Shown: positions 52,546-62,166 of the stretch, one piece after another
Layout of the letters: each line of letters opens with the position of its first letter
Numbering within the stretch: the stretch's first letter is position 1
Assembly: GCF_032999765.1 (NCBI RefSeq)
Contig: NZ_CP136051.1
Location: forward strand, 2,456,417-2,520,416
Direction of reading: 5' to 3'
Source of the DNA: Imperialibacter roseus
GTDB lineage: Bacteria > Bacteroidota > Bacteroidia > Cytophagales > Cyclobacteriaceae
DNA: 64,000 nt
Made by a program: the position numbers and the translations under genes
Notes under the pieces: generated by a model
Seen by the model: only the letters and a program-made list of their open reading frames with translations
Told to the model about the DNA's origin: nothing
Database searches by the model: none

Positions 52546-53490
52546 ATGAAAGCACTCATTCGTCAGCTAATCGATTTTCAAAAGGCTAATTTCCATCCAG
52601 GTCTTTACCTGAGCCTTGTGCTCTTTATAGGTGTAAGTGTAGGCTTCAATTTTTCCCTCGGGTTTTACGATGACTATATCATCAAAGGGCATAGCCCTGC
52701 TCTCCGGTGGCTGCTTGTTGCTGCCTTCAATATGTTTCCTTTTGTGGTTGCAGCCCTTCTTGTTTATTATTTTAAAGGAGAAAAGTCATGGGTAAAAGAC
52801 ACTGGCTTTTGGTTGCGGGCCGCCCTGGTGTTTGCAGTGTCGGGCTTGTCGCAATACTGGAAACCATTTGATGGATTGGTCGCCGGGCTGAATGGCAACG
52901 AATACTATTTTGCCAGCTACACATTTAGAAAGGCAGATAGCCTTGTTAATGTTTTGCTGCCCGTGGTGATCCTTTATTTGCTTTTTGAAAAGGAGAAATA
53001 CAAATTGTTTTACGGATTACGCTCTACTCACTGGGACTGGAAGCCTTATGCACTGATGTTTATGGGTATGGTGGTGGTAATCGGCCTTGCGTCTTTTTTT
53101 CAGGACTTGCAGGCTTACTATCCCCGCTACATGCGCACCAAAGGGCCAGAGCTGGCGACTGAGCTTGGGATTAGTCAATGGTGGCCTCTGCTTATTTATG
53201 AAATAGCATACGGGAGTGATTTCGTGTCGGTTGAGCTATTCTACAGGGGTCTGCTGGTGCTGGCATTCTACCGGTATTTTGGGAATTATGCCGTGCTTGT
53301 TATGGTGCCGTCTTATGTTTTTCTGCACTTTGGCAAGCCAATGACGGAAGCTATAAGCTCAGCTATTGGTGGCTATGTTTTAGGCATTATTTCCCTTAAC
53401 AGCCGGAACATATGGGGTGGGGTGGTTCTTCATGTGGGGGTGGCGTGGCTAATGGAGTTTTACGGGTGGCTTCAGCTGGTTTTCAAATAA
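52546..53490 (+). CDS. CPBP-like (CAAX protease / Abi-related) membrane protein
   Basis: 314 residues with about eight membrane helices. The CPBP motifs are present in altered form: motif 1 reads VELFYRGLLVLAF where the family has EExxxR, so the first Glu is Val; motif 2 is FLHFGKPMTEAISSAIGGYVLG; motif 3 is the His in GVVLHVGVAWLMEF. The loss of the first Glu makes protease activity uncertain. It starts one base after the LpxR-like gene and should be co-transcribed. The substrate and role are unknown. Confidence 0.7.
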   Translation: MKALIRQLIDFQKANFHPGLYLSLVLFIGVSVGFNFSLGFYDDYIIKGHSPALRWLLVAAFNMFPFVVAALLVYYFKGEKSWVKDTGFWLRAALVFAVSGLSQYWKPFDGLVAGLNGNEYYFASYTFRKADSLVNVLLPVVILYLLFEKEKYKLFYGLRSTHWDWKPYALMFMGMVVVIGLASFFQDLQAYYPRYMRTKGPELATELGISQWWPLLIYEIAYGSDFVSVELFYRGLLVLAFYRYFGNYAVLVMVPSYVFLHFGKPMTEAISSAIGGYVLGIISLNSRNIWGGVVLHVGVAWLMEFYGWLQLVFK

Positions 53491-53599
53491 GTCCGAAGTC
53501 CCAATACTGCCTTTCAAAAAGTATTCACAACTTCTTAATCGTTCGCAGTTACGTGGCATTGCGAAATTCTGTAATTTAACGGTTCGACCTTGATCCCAT

Positions 53600-56485
53600 A
53601 TGAGACGTTTACTTGTTGGCCTGCTTCTATTTCTTTCAATTGCTACTACGGCGGTAGCCCAATCAGGCTACTACTACCAAACTCATTTTACTCCCATAGC
53701 AAACAAACGGGATCAAATCAATTATAGTATCCAGCAAGATGATTTTGGCCGACTTTACTTTGCCAACAGACAGGGGCTTTTGCAATTTGATGGCACCAGC
53801 TGGGACTTGATAGAAACCCCTGGGCCAACTTTTTCTATCTCGCTCAACGACTCTGTCATTTACCTGGCAGGTACATATGGCTTTGGCATGCTCACTACTG
53901 ACGGTTTTGGAAATCTTGCGTTCAAAAATTTGGGCGACTCTTTAAGCAAACTGTCCTCAATGACACAGCTCATTAGTTATGGTGAAGAGCTCGTGATGAC
54001 CGACGGAAAAAGTGCTTTTTCTTATAGTCCGTCGTCAAAAAAACTGGAAAAAATAGCTACGTCGCTACCTGTCACACAAATTGGTGTTTTTGACGCAAAG
54101 CTTGTTGCTTTCAATGCAGACACTACCTTTCTTATCAGAGGGCAGGGCGTGCTACCTCCGAGATTTGTAGAGAAAGGCCCCTGGTTGCAGTGGAGTAAGT
54201 CGGCGGGCAACCAATGGATTGGTGCCAATAGAAAAAACGAACTTTTCCAGATTGTTGGCGGTCAGCTAGTGCCGCTGAAACTCGACGATGAGGGATATTT
54301 GGATGAGGCAAGGATTCTTTCTTTGACCTGGATGAGTGATGACCTCGTGGCGGTGGGCACCTTAAGAGGAGGGGTTGTGTTTGTTGATGCGAAGGGGAGA
54401 AAGCTGGATCAGATCGTCAACTTTCATACCGGACTGCCCGACAATGAAACCCAGACATTGTTCAGGGACAAAGACACCGGGCTGTGGGTAGCGCATCCCT
54501 ATGGATACACCAGGGTGTCTCCAAACATTCCCTTCAAGTCATACAACTACTACCCGGGGCTTGATGGCACGCTGTATACTTCGCGGCATTTTGACGGAAG
54601 AGTATTTGCCGGCACCAACCTGGGGCTCTTTTATCTGGATCAGGTCAAGAACTTTGATGAGATCGTCTACTATATAAAAAAGAATCCCGACACGCAGCTA
54701 ACCGTTGCAGATGACAGAAAAGAAGACAAAAAGGATGGCGACGGCCTTTTTTCATTTTTGCGTTTCAATAAAAAAGATGACAAAGTAGAAGAGACGACAA
54801 AGGAGCCTGTTACTGAGGAAGCACCAGAGGACGATAAAAAGAAAAAGGGCGGCTTGTTTTCTTTTTTGAAAAAGAATAAAGGGGAGGAAGCCACGGAAGA
54901 GAAGAAAGAAGAACCGGAGGCACCTAAGAAAGCCGTTGTCGCTACTGCCATCAGCAAGGCCAGAAGTCAAATTGGAGGAAAAAAGAAGACTGCTACTGCT
55001 GAGCCGGTCATGGTAAGGAGGGTGAAGAAGGAGTTGCAAAGCATCACTTATGTTTATAAGAAAATAAAGGGAGTAGAAGGCCGGATCAACCAACTGGTGC
55101 CCATTAACGATGATGAAATGATGGCAGCCGGACTGGCAGGAGTGTTTATTGTCAAAGAAGACGAAGCAGTTCAAATATATTCCGAAGCGGTGAGAAGGGT
55201 ATTTTATGACCCTATCCAGAACCTTATTCTTATATCAACATACCGGGGCGGGTTGCTAACGGTTGTGAACGAAGCTGGAAAATGGAAAGAAACCACGTTA
55301 CTTGAGAATGTAGATGATTTTATCCAGTTCATTTTCAAAGACAGAACTGGCAAAATCTGGCTTTGTACGTCGCAGAAGCTCTATTGGGCTAAGATTGAGA
55401 ATAATACGCTTGTCGAAGCGGGGGAGGTTCCCATTAAGAACGACTACCTTGACCCCGTAATAGGCATCGACGACGCCAACCTTGGCGTGGTATTTATGCA
55501 CGCAAAAGGCTTTTTCAAACTAGCTGGTGACGGGCTTGAGAAATTTGACTGGCTCGGGATGTCGGAGCCCAGCCGCTATATAAGCTCCGCCGGCCACTTG
55601 CTCGTCTCTGACGGAAGATTTTGGCATAAAATGGGCCCCAAAACCGACGCCAATAGTGCCTTTACTTTTCTCAACCTATTTGACCACATTGTTTCAATTG
55701 ATTTTGAAAAAGAGGGTGATTTGTGGGTGGTGACCGCTGATAACAATTTCTATCGCATCGACCACAACAAGGCTTTTGAAGCCAACTATAATCCATTCCT
55801 GAAGCACATCAGGTCGGTCAATAATCAATTACTTCCGATAGGAACCAAATTGCGGGTGGAACAGGAGAACAGCTCGCTGAGCTTTTTCTACCATCAAACA
55901 GAATATTCCGGTATCCTTAAGATTGAGTACAGGTACCGACTGCTTGGATTGAATGAGCAATGGTCGGAGTGGTCGCCCAATAACAATACGATTCAGTTCT
56001 CGTATTTGCCGTCCGATAAGTATGAGCTACAGGTAGAAACCCGCAATAGCTTTGGTGTTGTGAAGCCGCTTGAGTCTATTTTCTTTACCGTTGTGCCGCC
56101 GTATTGGCAACGGCCTTGGTTTTATGCCGCCGAGTTTCTGTTTTTCGCTATGCTGCTGTTTTTGAGTTCGAGGCTTACCAAAAGCAACAGTATGGTTGTG
56201 CTGGTGCTTAATCGTTTGCTCACGTTCCTCACCATCATCATGATTATTGAGTTTATCCAGACGATTGTAGAGGCAAATTTTGAGACGAACTCATCGCCAG
56301 TGTTGTCCTTCTTTTTACAGGTAGCGGTGGCTTTTTGTTTAATGCCGCTTGAAAGTTTTATGAGAAGTAAGTTGTCTGGAAAAGGAGAAAAAGTCGATCG
56401 ATTAGTTCAGGGCCATGTGTCTAAGCTTACCAGAAGCATTGGTAAAAAGTCGTCGGGAAAGAAGACTGTGGAGGAGCAGAGTTAG
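53600..56485 (+). CDS. Propeller/Y_Y_Y sensor-like protein without kinase domain
   Basis: 961 residues. A signal peptide (LLVGLLLFLSIATTAVAQ) is followed by a propeller of two-component-regulator type (about 30-370). Next comes a Lys/Glu-rich segment at about 370-490 with repeated GLFSFL motifs, then more propeller, then a Y_Y_Y domain (ENSSLSFFYHQTEYSGILKI, YELQVETRNSFG) at about 760-840 and three membrane helices. The protein ends in a basic tail with no histidine kinase or receiver. It resembles the sensory half of Bacteroidota hybrid kinases. Presumably it signals through a partner. Confidence 0.8.
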   Translation: MRRLLVGLLLFLSIATTAVAQSGYYYQTHFTPIANKRDQINYSIQQDDFGRLYFANRQGLLQFDGTSWDLIETPGPTFSISLNDSVIYLAGTYGFGMLTTDGFGNLAFKNLGDSLSKLSSMTQLISYGEELVMTDGKSAFSYSPSSKKLEKIATSLPVTQIGVFDAKLVAFNADTTFLIRGQGVLPPRFVEKGPWLQWSKSAGNQWIGANRKNELFQIVGGQLVPLKLDDEGYLDEARILSLTWMSDDLVAVGTLRGGVVFVDAKGRKLDQIVNFHTGLPDNETQTLFRDKDTGLWVAHPYGYTRVSPNIPFKSYNYYPGLDGTLYTSRHFDGRVFAGTNLGLFYLDQVKNFDEIVYYIKKNPDTQLTVADDRKEDKKDGDGLFSFLRFNKKDDKVEETTKEPVTEEAPEDDKKKKGGLFSFLKKNKGEEATEEKKEEPEAPKKAVVATAISKARSQIGGKKKTATAEPVMVRRVKKELQSITYVYKKIKGVEGRINQLVPINDDEMMAAGLAGVFIVKEDEAVQIYSEAVRRVFYDPIQNLILISTYRGGLLTVVNEAGKWKETTLLENVDDFIQFIFKDRTGKIWLCTSQKLYWAKIENNTLVEAGEVPIKNDYLDPVIGIDDANLGVVFMHAKGFFKLAGDGLEKFDWLGMSEPSRYISSAGHLLVSDGRFWHKMGPKTDANSAFTFLNLFDHIVSIDFEKEGDLWVVTADNNFYRIDHNKAFEANYNPFLKHIRSVNNQLLPIGTKLRVEQENSSLSFFYHQTEYSGILKIEYRYRLLGLNEQWSEWSPNNNTIQFSYLPSDKYELQVETRNSFGVVKPLESIFFTVVPPYWQRPWFYAAEFLFFAMLLFLSSRLTKSNSMVVLVLNRLLTFLTIIMIIEFIQTIVEANFETNSSPVLSFFLQVAVAFCLMPLESFMRSKLSGKGEKVDRLVQGHVSKLTRSIGKKSSGKKTVEEQS

Positions 56486-56594
56486 CAGTCTTGACCTGTT
56501 CATAAGTTTCGTATTAAGCCAGTTTTATACAAACGGCTTAACCCTGTGAACCAACTTTTCTAACTTCGGGGCATAAGAACAAGCAACCTTACTC

Positions 56595-59500
56595 ATGAAA
56601 AAAAGTGCCCTCCTAAATGCCTTCGGAGCCGTTCTGCTGGCTATTCTGGCTAATTTTCCTTTGCACGCTCAGCCATCCGAAAAACAGATCTACCAGGCTT
56701 TTCAGTTTCGAAATGTTGGGCCAACCCGGGGTGGTCGTGTAACCACGGTAACAGGTGTCCCGAGCGAGCCAGGCACATTTTATATGGGGGCAACTGGTGG
56801 TGGCGTTTGGAAGACTACCGACTATGGGATCAATTGGAAAAACATATCGGACGGGTATTTTGCCACTGGCTCGATTGGTGCCATCAGGGTAGCGGCCACC
56901 GATCCGAACATCATTTACGTGGGTACAGGTACAGACGGTATTCGCTCAAATGTGATCACGGGGAAAGGTGTTTACAAGTCAACCGATGCAGGGAAAACAT
57001 GGATTCATCTCGGCCTTGAAAAAGTGGGGCAAATTGGTGCCGTGGAAATTCACCCAACTGATCCGAAAACTGTTTTTGTGGCAGCCATGGGGCAGGCTTT
57101 TCAAAACAATGAAGAGCGGGGCGTTTACAAAACGACTGACGGAGGGACTACCTGGGACAAGGTGCTTTATGATTCCGACTCAGTAGGAGCAGTGGACCTT
57201 GAGTTTGCGCCCAATAACCCAAATATCGTATATGCAGCAATGTACAGGTTCAAAAGAACACCCTGGACAATCATCAGTGGGGGATACCAGGAAGGTGGAA
57301 TATACAAGTCGAAAGACGGCGGAAAAACCTGGGAGAAGAAGACGAAAGGGCTTCCAAAAGGGCTTATTGGAAAAATAGACCTTGGAGTGAGTGCAGCTGA
57401 TCCACTTCGCCTCTATGCCATTGTAGAAGCACCAGTAAAGGAGCAGGGGCTTTATCGCTCCGACGATCAGGGGGAATCTTTCGTCCATGTAAGCGACAAC
57501 GAAGACCTGGTCAACAGACCGTTTTATTATACCAATGTGGATGTGAATCCGCTCAATGCATCCGACGTATTCTCTCAGGCCAACCCGGGCATCAGGTCCA
57601 GGGATGGAGGTAAAACCTGGACAAGGCTGAATCCACCTCATGGTGACAATCACGACCTTTGGATCAACCCAAATGACTCGATGATTTGGATACAGTCCAA
57701 TGACGGAGGGGCCAATGTAACGCTCAATGGCGGCATCTCCTGGTCAACACAAAACAATCAGCCAACAGCCGAGCTCTACCAGGTAGAAGTCGATGATCAG
57801 TACCCTTATTGGCTATACGCCGGTCAGCAGGACAACTCAACGATAGCAGTGCCCAGCGCTCCACCTTATGATCACCCGTCAGGGGCTGTAGGCTACTGGA
57901 TGGCAGTTGGAGGTTGCGAAACAGGCCCGGCAGTGCCAAAACCTGGTGATCCCAACATTATTTATTCGAATTGTAAAGGCCGCTTCGGTGTGTATGATAA
58001 ACGCACAGGGCAAGAAAAGCAATATTACGTTGGCGCTTCAAATATTTACGGGCACAACCCAAAAGACCTTAAATTCAGGTTTCAGCGGGTAGCCCCGGTT
58101 CACGCTTCATTCCACACGCCGGGAGTGGTTTATCATGGTTCGCAGTATTTACACAAGACGGTGGATGATGGTAAAACATGGGAAATCATTTCACCCGACC
58201 TCACAGCTTTCGAAACAGACAAGCAGGTGATTTCAGGAAGCCCTATAACCCGTGACGTTACGGGAGAAGAATACTACAGCACTATTTACGATATCAATGA
58301 GTCACGCATGAAGGAAGGTTTGATCTGGGTGGGCGCCAACGATGGCCCTGTGCACGTAACCAAAGACGGAGGCAAAACCTGGGCCAACGTGACACCAAAA
58401 ATGCCAAAGGGCGGCAGGGTTGACTGTGTGGAGCCTTCACCGCATCAGGAAGGAAAGGCGTACGTGGCTGTGCTTCGCTATCAACTGGGTGACTGGAAGC
58501 CTTACCTTTTCAAAACTACAGACTACGGCGCTAACTGGACAGCCATCACCAATGGCATTCCCGACGATCAACCAACAAGAACGATCCGGGAAGACCCCGA
58601 AAAAGAAGGAGTACTTTATGCCGGCACAGAGTTCGGGTTGTACATCTCCTTCGATGATGGCGCCAATTGGGAATCGTTTCAGCAAAACCTGCCAGTTACT
58701 CCCATTACCGACATCAAGGTGTTTCGCAACGATCTGATACTTTCCACTATGGGCAGGGGATTCTACATAATGGACAATATAAGTGCACTGCATTCGATCA
58801 AGACCGTGTCATCTAAGGGCGCTCATTTGTTCAAACCCGAAACAGCTCATCGGTTCCGCTACAGATATAACGGAGAAGGGAAGTACCCCGAGTATCCCGA
58901 CGCTGCTGTCACCATCGATTATTATCTTAAAGACAAATCAGAGTCGGACATTATTTTGGAAATAACGGATAGGGACGGTAATATCATCAGCTCTTTTACC
59001 AGTGCCACCAGGCCTAAAGGTGACAAGGGAAGCACAGATATGGCCACAGGCTTCTTCACCAAAGGAGGGAAGCCAGGACTGCCTAACAAGGCTGGCAGCA
59101 ACCGCTTCAACTGGGACCTGACTCACATGGGAGCCTGGAGTGCCGATGCTCGCAGGGCGTTCAGCAACGGCCCCATGGTATCTCCCGGAACTTATACGGC
59201 TAAGTTTACCATTGGTGGTAACACCTTTAGTGAAAGCTTCGATGTGCTGATTGACCCGAAAGCTGCTGATGCTGGTGTTACGCAGGAAGAGCTGCTGGCT
59301 CAGGAAAAGCTGGCGCTGCAGGTAAGAGACTTATTGTCAGAGGCTAGCCATTTGGAAGATGATATTAAGCAGGCTGTGAAGGCCCTGGAAGGAAACAAGT
59401 CAGGGAATGCCCGGAAGAAATTGATGGCTCTTCAGGCGCTTCAGGATCAGGTAACTACCCCGGAAGGAATATACATGCAGCCCATGCTGGTGGATCAAAT

Positions 59501-59642
59501 CCGGTACCTTTCTTTTATGTTGAACAGGGCCGACCAGATGCCCGGCAAAGATGCTTACGACAGGTATGAGGAGTTGTCGGATCTGCTGAGTAAAATCAAG
59601 GCCGATTACAGTGGAATGGTAGACATAAACAGTAAAAGGTAG
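56595..59642 (+). CDS. Large exported BNR/sortilin-like repeat protein (paralogue 2)
   Basis: 1015 residues. A signal peptide (LLNAFGAVLLAILANFPLHAQ) and the same architecture as the protein at 48068, which it matches along its length: FRNVGPTRGGRVTTVTGVP, TDYGINWKN, DAGKTWIH, NGGISWST, the DNHDLWINPND block and DDGANWES. The BNR turns form the propellers; the C-terminal part is a sandwich plus helices. As with the paralogue, no catalytic centre is identified. The two bracket LpxR, CPBP and propeller genes, suggesting duplication with insertion. A terminator follows at 59665. Confidence 0.85.
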   Translation: MKKSALLNAFGAVLLAILANFPLHAQPSEKQIYQAFQFRNVGPTRGGRVTTVTGVPSEPGTFYMGATGGGVWKTTDYGINWKNISDGYFATGSIGAIRVAATDPNIIYVGTGTDGIRSNVITGKGVYKSTDAGKTWIHLGLEKVGQIGAVEIHPTDPKTVFVAAMGQAFQNNEERGVYKTTDGGTTWDKVLYDSDSVGAVDLEFAPNNPNIVYAAMYRFKRTPWTIISGGYQEGGIYKSKDGGKTWEKKTKGLPKGLIGKIDLGVSAADPLRLYAIVEAPVKEQGLYRSDDQGESFVHVSDNEDLVNRPFYYTNVDVNPLNASDVFSQANPGIRSRDGGKTWTRLNPPHGDNHDLWINPNDSMIWIQSNDGGANVTLNGGISWSTQNNQPTAELYQVEVDDQYPYWLYAGQQDNSTIAVPSAPPYDHPSGAVGYWMAVGGCETGPAVPKPGDPNIIYSNCKGRFGVYDKRTGQEKQYYVGASNIYGHNPKDLKFRFQRVAPVHASFHTPGVVYHGSQYLHKTVDDGKTWEIISPDLTAFETDKQVISGSPITRDVTGEEYYSTIYDINESRMKEGLIWVGANDGPVHVTKDGGKTWANVTPKMPKGGRVDCVEPSPHQEGKAYVAVLRYQLGDWKPYLFKTTDYGANWTAITNGIPDDQPTRTIREDPEKEGVLYAGTEFGLYISFDDGANWESFQQNLPVTPITDIKVFRNDLILSTMGRGFYIMDNISALHSIKTVSSKGAHLFKPETAHRFRYRYNGEGKYPEYPDAAVTIDYYLKDKSESDIILEITDRDGNIISSFTSATRPKGDKGSTDMATGFFTKGGKPGLPNKAGSNRFNWDLTHMGAWSADARRAFSNGPMVSPGTYTAKFTIGGNTFSESFDVLIDPKAADAGVTQEELLAQEKLALQVRDLLSEASHLEDDIKQAVKALEGNKSGNARKKLMALQALQDQVTTPEGIYMQPMLVDQIRYLSFMLNRADQMPGKDAYDRYEELSDLLSKIKADYSGMVDINSKR

Positions 59643-59664
59643 AAACTGACGAAAACGGAGAAAG

Positions 59665-59720
59665 GCTGTCTCATAGGCTCAGGGTCAACGTCTGAGCTTT
59701 TGAGACAGCTTCATTTTTTT
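59665..59720 (+). terminator. Intrinsic terminator after BNR paralogue 2
   Basis: GCTGTCTCA at 59665-59673 pairs with TGAGACAGC at 59701-59709, with a further inner stem GCTCAG/CTGAGC, then a T tract. The rest of 59721-59853 shows no gene. Confidence 0.8.
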
Positions 59721-59853
59721 ACCACCTGGTGCACATTCTTCCACCAGTGGCTACCACTCAACATCTCAATGAGATTTCTATCAAGATTCGCAACGAACGA
59801 ATTTCATATTTCCCTACTTTTCTCAGGTTCAAATCAACTGACATATACCAATC

Positions 59854-61359
59854 ATGATGAAAAAGATACTTTTAAGAAGTTTGCTGCTGGTCTTCTGTGC
59901 CTCTTCCGTGGTCAGAGCCCAGGAGAAAGCGACAGCGATGCCAGAAAGAACCTTGCCAGCTGAGTCAGCAATCACTACCACACATGAGGTGACGATCAAA
60001 GGCAAGAAAATCCCCTACAAAGCCACAGCAGGCACGCAGCCGGTATGGAATGAGGATGGCAAGGTAATAGCCTCCATGTTTTATACCTATTATGAAAGGA
60101 CCGACATCACGAACAAGGCCAACAGACCGCTTGTGATTTCGTTCAACGGTGGACCCGGCTCAGCGTCGGTATGGATGCACATTGCCTACACCGGCCCGAG
60201 AGTATTAAATATCGATAGCGAGGGCTATCCGTTGCAGCCATATGGTGTGAAGGAGAACCCGAATTCCATTCTGGATGTTGCCGATATCGTTTATATCGAC
60301 CCTGTGAACACAGGCTTTTCCCGTATACTTGACCCGGAAGCAAAGAAATCTGTCTTTTTTGGAGTAAATGCCGACATCAAATACCTGGCTGACTGGCTGG
60401 ATGTGTTTGTATCCAGAGTAAGCAGGTGGTCATCGCCCAAATACATCATTGGAGAAAGCTACGGCACCACCAGGGTTTCAGGCTTGGCACTGGAGCTGCA
60501 AAATGCACATTGGATGTACTTTAACGGAGTGATCCTTGTATCACCTACTGGCCTTGGAATTGACCGTGACGGCCCTGTGCATGATGCATTGTACCTGCCT
60601 TACTATGCTGCTACAGCCTGGTACCATAAAATGCTTCCCGCTGATTTGCAGGCCAAAGACCTTGATGAGATTTTGCCTGAAGTAGAGGAGTACACCATCG
60701 ACGAAGTGATTCCAGCCATGACGAGAGGTGGGTTTATCAGTGAAGCCAAAAGGAAAGAGGTGGCGGCCAAAATGTCGAGATACTCAGGCATAAAGGAGTC
60801 TGTGTTGCTACAACACAATTTGGCGATACCTACCAACTTTTACTGGAAGGAGCTGCTTAGAGATCAGGGAATGACTGTGGGCAGGCTCGACAGCCGCTAC
60901 AAAGGCATTGACAGACAAGATGCAGGTGACAGTCGTGACTACGACCCTGCGCTGACCATGTGGAACCACGAGTTTGCTCCGGCAATCAACTATTACTTGA
61001 GAGACGTGCTCAATTTCAAAACTGATTTGCAATACAACCTTTTCGGGCCAGTGCACCCATGGGACAGAAGTGGCGATCAAACCGGCGAGAACCTGCGCCA
61101 GGCCATGGCTCAGAACCCTTACATGCACGTAATGATCCAGTCAGGTTATTTTGATGGTGGCACCGACTACTTCAACGCCAAGTATTCGATGTGGCAGATG
61201 GATCCCAGTGGTAAGCTAAAAGACAGATTGCGGTGGGAGGGCTACAGAAGCGGCCACATGATGTATCTCAGAGCCGAAGATTTGGTCACTTCCAATGACG
61301 ATATCAGGGATTTCATTCAGAAGTCCCTGCCAGGCCCAAACAAGCCTGCTAAATACTAA
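59854..61359 (+). CDS. Serine carboxypeptidase (peptidase S10)
   Basis: 501 residues, with a signal peptide (MMKKILLRSLLLVFCASSVVRAQ). The S10 signature blocks are visible: SFNGGPGSASVWMH (oxyanion region) and YIIGESYGTTRVSGLAL with the nucleophile Ser in GESYG. The catalytic Asp and His are expected near VMIQSGYFDGGTDYF and GYRSGHMMYL. These periplasmic or secreted enzymes remove C-terminal amino acids from peptides, usually at acidic pH. It is a monocistronic gene before a terminator. Confidence 0.9.
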   Translation: MMKKILLRSLLLVFCASSVVRAQEKATAMPERTLPAESAITTTHEVTIKGKKIPYKATAGTQPVWNEDGKVIASMFYTYYERTDITNKANRPLVISFNGGPGSASVWMHIAYTGPRVLNIDSEGYPLQPYGVKENPNSILDVADIVYIDPVNTGFSRILDPEAKKSVFFGVNADIKYLADWLDVFVSRVSRWSSPKYIIGESYGTTRVSGLALELQNAHWMYFNGVILVSPTGLGIDRDGPVHDALYLPYYAATAWYHKMLPADLQAKDLDEILPEVEEYTIDEVIPAMTRGGFISEAKRKEVAAKMSRYSGIKESVLLQHNLAIPTNFYWKELLRDQGMTVGRLDSRYKGIDRQDAGDSRDYDPALTMWNHEFAPAINYYLRDVLNFKTDLQYNLFGPVHPWDRSGDQTGENLRQAMAQNPYMHVMIQSGYFDGGTDYFNAKYSMWQMDPSGKLKDRLRWEGYRSGHMMYLRAEDLVTSNDDIRDFIQKSLPGPNKPAKY

Positions 61360-61385
61360 TTACCCAGTGAGTTTATAGAGTGGAG

Positions 61386-61412
61386 CTGCCTCGAAAGAGG
61401 CAGTTTTTTTTG
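61386..61412 (+). terminator. Intrinsic terminator of the S10 peptidase gene
   Basis: CTGCCTC, loop GAAA, GAGGCAG then a run of T at 61404 onward. A GNRA-type loop and long T tract make it strong. Confidence 0.9.
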
Positions 61413-61749
61413 TCTTCAGGCAATTTGCTGGAATTATAGAATCCCAAAACCATGTAACCTTTCTATCCCCATTTGAAAGTTTATAACGGCAGGGTAGGAT
61501 TACCTAAGGGTGCCCGACAACGCTAATCATGCCAAAATCTCTTGTATTTCACTGATACTCTGCAATTTTTCCTATAACGGCGATTTAACTACGGATGTAA
61601 GAAACTACATGGTAAACCCAAAATTGCCCGTTGAGCTGCCCGTAAATTTACGTTCATATAAGTTGGACATATTCAGATGAAGTGGCTGCTAAAGTTTTTC
61701 GTCTCATTGTGTCAGCTTCTATTAGTATGACGCTCTTAAATTAAATGAT
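61413..61749. other. Intergenic region before the HPt-like gene
   Basis: No reading frame found. CGTAAATTTACG at 61641-61652 is a perfect 12-base palindrome about 100 bases before the ATG and is a possible operator site. The region likely holds the promoter of the HPt-kinase operon. Confidence 0.4.
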
Positions 61750-62115
61750 ATGAATACAGCAGTAACTCTCGAACAGCCAAAGCCACTGAATATCGACTTC
61801 TCCAGTTACACTGACGATGATCAGGAGTTTAAAAAAGAACTATGTCTTCTCCTTGTTGACAATGTTAAAGAGCTTCATATCGCCTTACAGGAATCATTGC
61901 AAACTGGAGATTTGTCAGCATTCTCTACCGTTTGCCATAAGGTGACGGTAAGCATCGATATGATTGACGATCACCAAGTCAATACCCTGATTGAGAAGGT
62001 CAAGGACGCATTTTACGCCCAGCATCCACTGCTGATCGCCCAGTATACATCCAGGCTGAGCGCCGCCCTTCTTCAATTGGTCATAGACATCGAAGCTGAG
62101 ATCGCCATGAGATAG
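61750..62115 (+). CDS. HPt-like phosphotransfer protein
   Basis: 121 residues, the usual HPt size, all-helical. The proposed phosphoaccepting His is in FSTVCHKVTVSIDMI near residue 63, following the helical CH-K pattern, though the usual HxLKG has become H-K-V-T. It starts with an acidic N-terminus (PKPLNIDFSSYTDDD) and has no membrane segment. It lies 51 bases upstream of a propeller sensor, the layout expected for a phosphorelay partner. The partner relation is inferred. Confidence 0.6.
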   Translation: MNTAVTLEQPKPLNIDFSSYTDDDQEFKKELCLLLVDNVKELHIALQESLQTGDLSAFSTVCHKVTVSIDMIDDHQVNTLIEKVKDAFYAQHPLLIAQYTSRLSAALLQLVIDIEAEIAMR

Positions 62116-62166
62116 CCGCAATCTATTGCGAGACCATTGACCAGAAATTTTACCCAACACTCTCTT

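Noticed and set aside
59700-59963. 87-residue frame across the S10 start
   Set aside because: Its 3' half is the shifted frame of the S10 peptidase and its 5' half overlaps the terminator; shadow frame.
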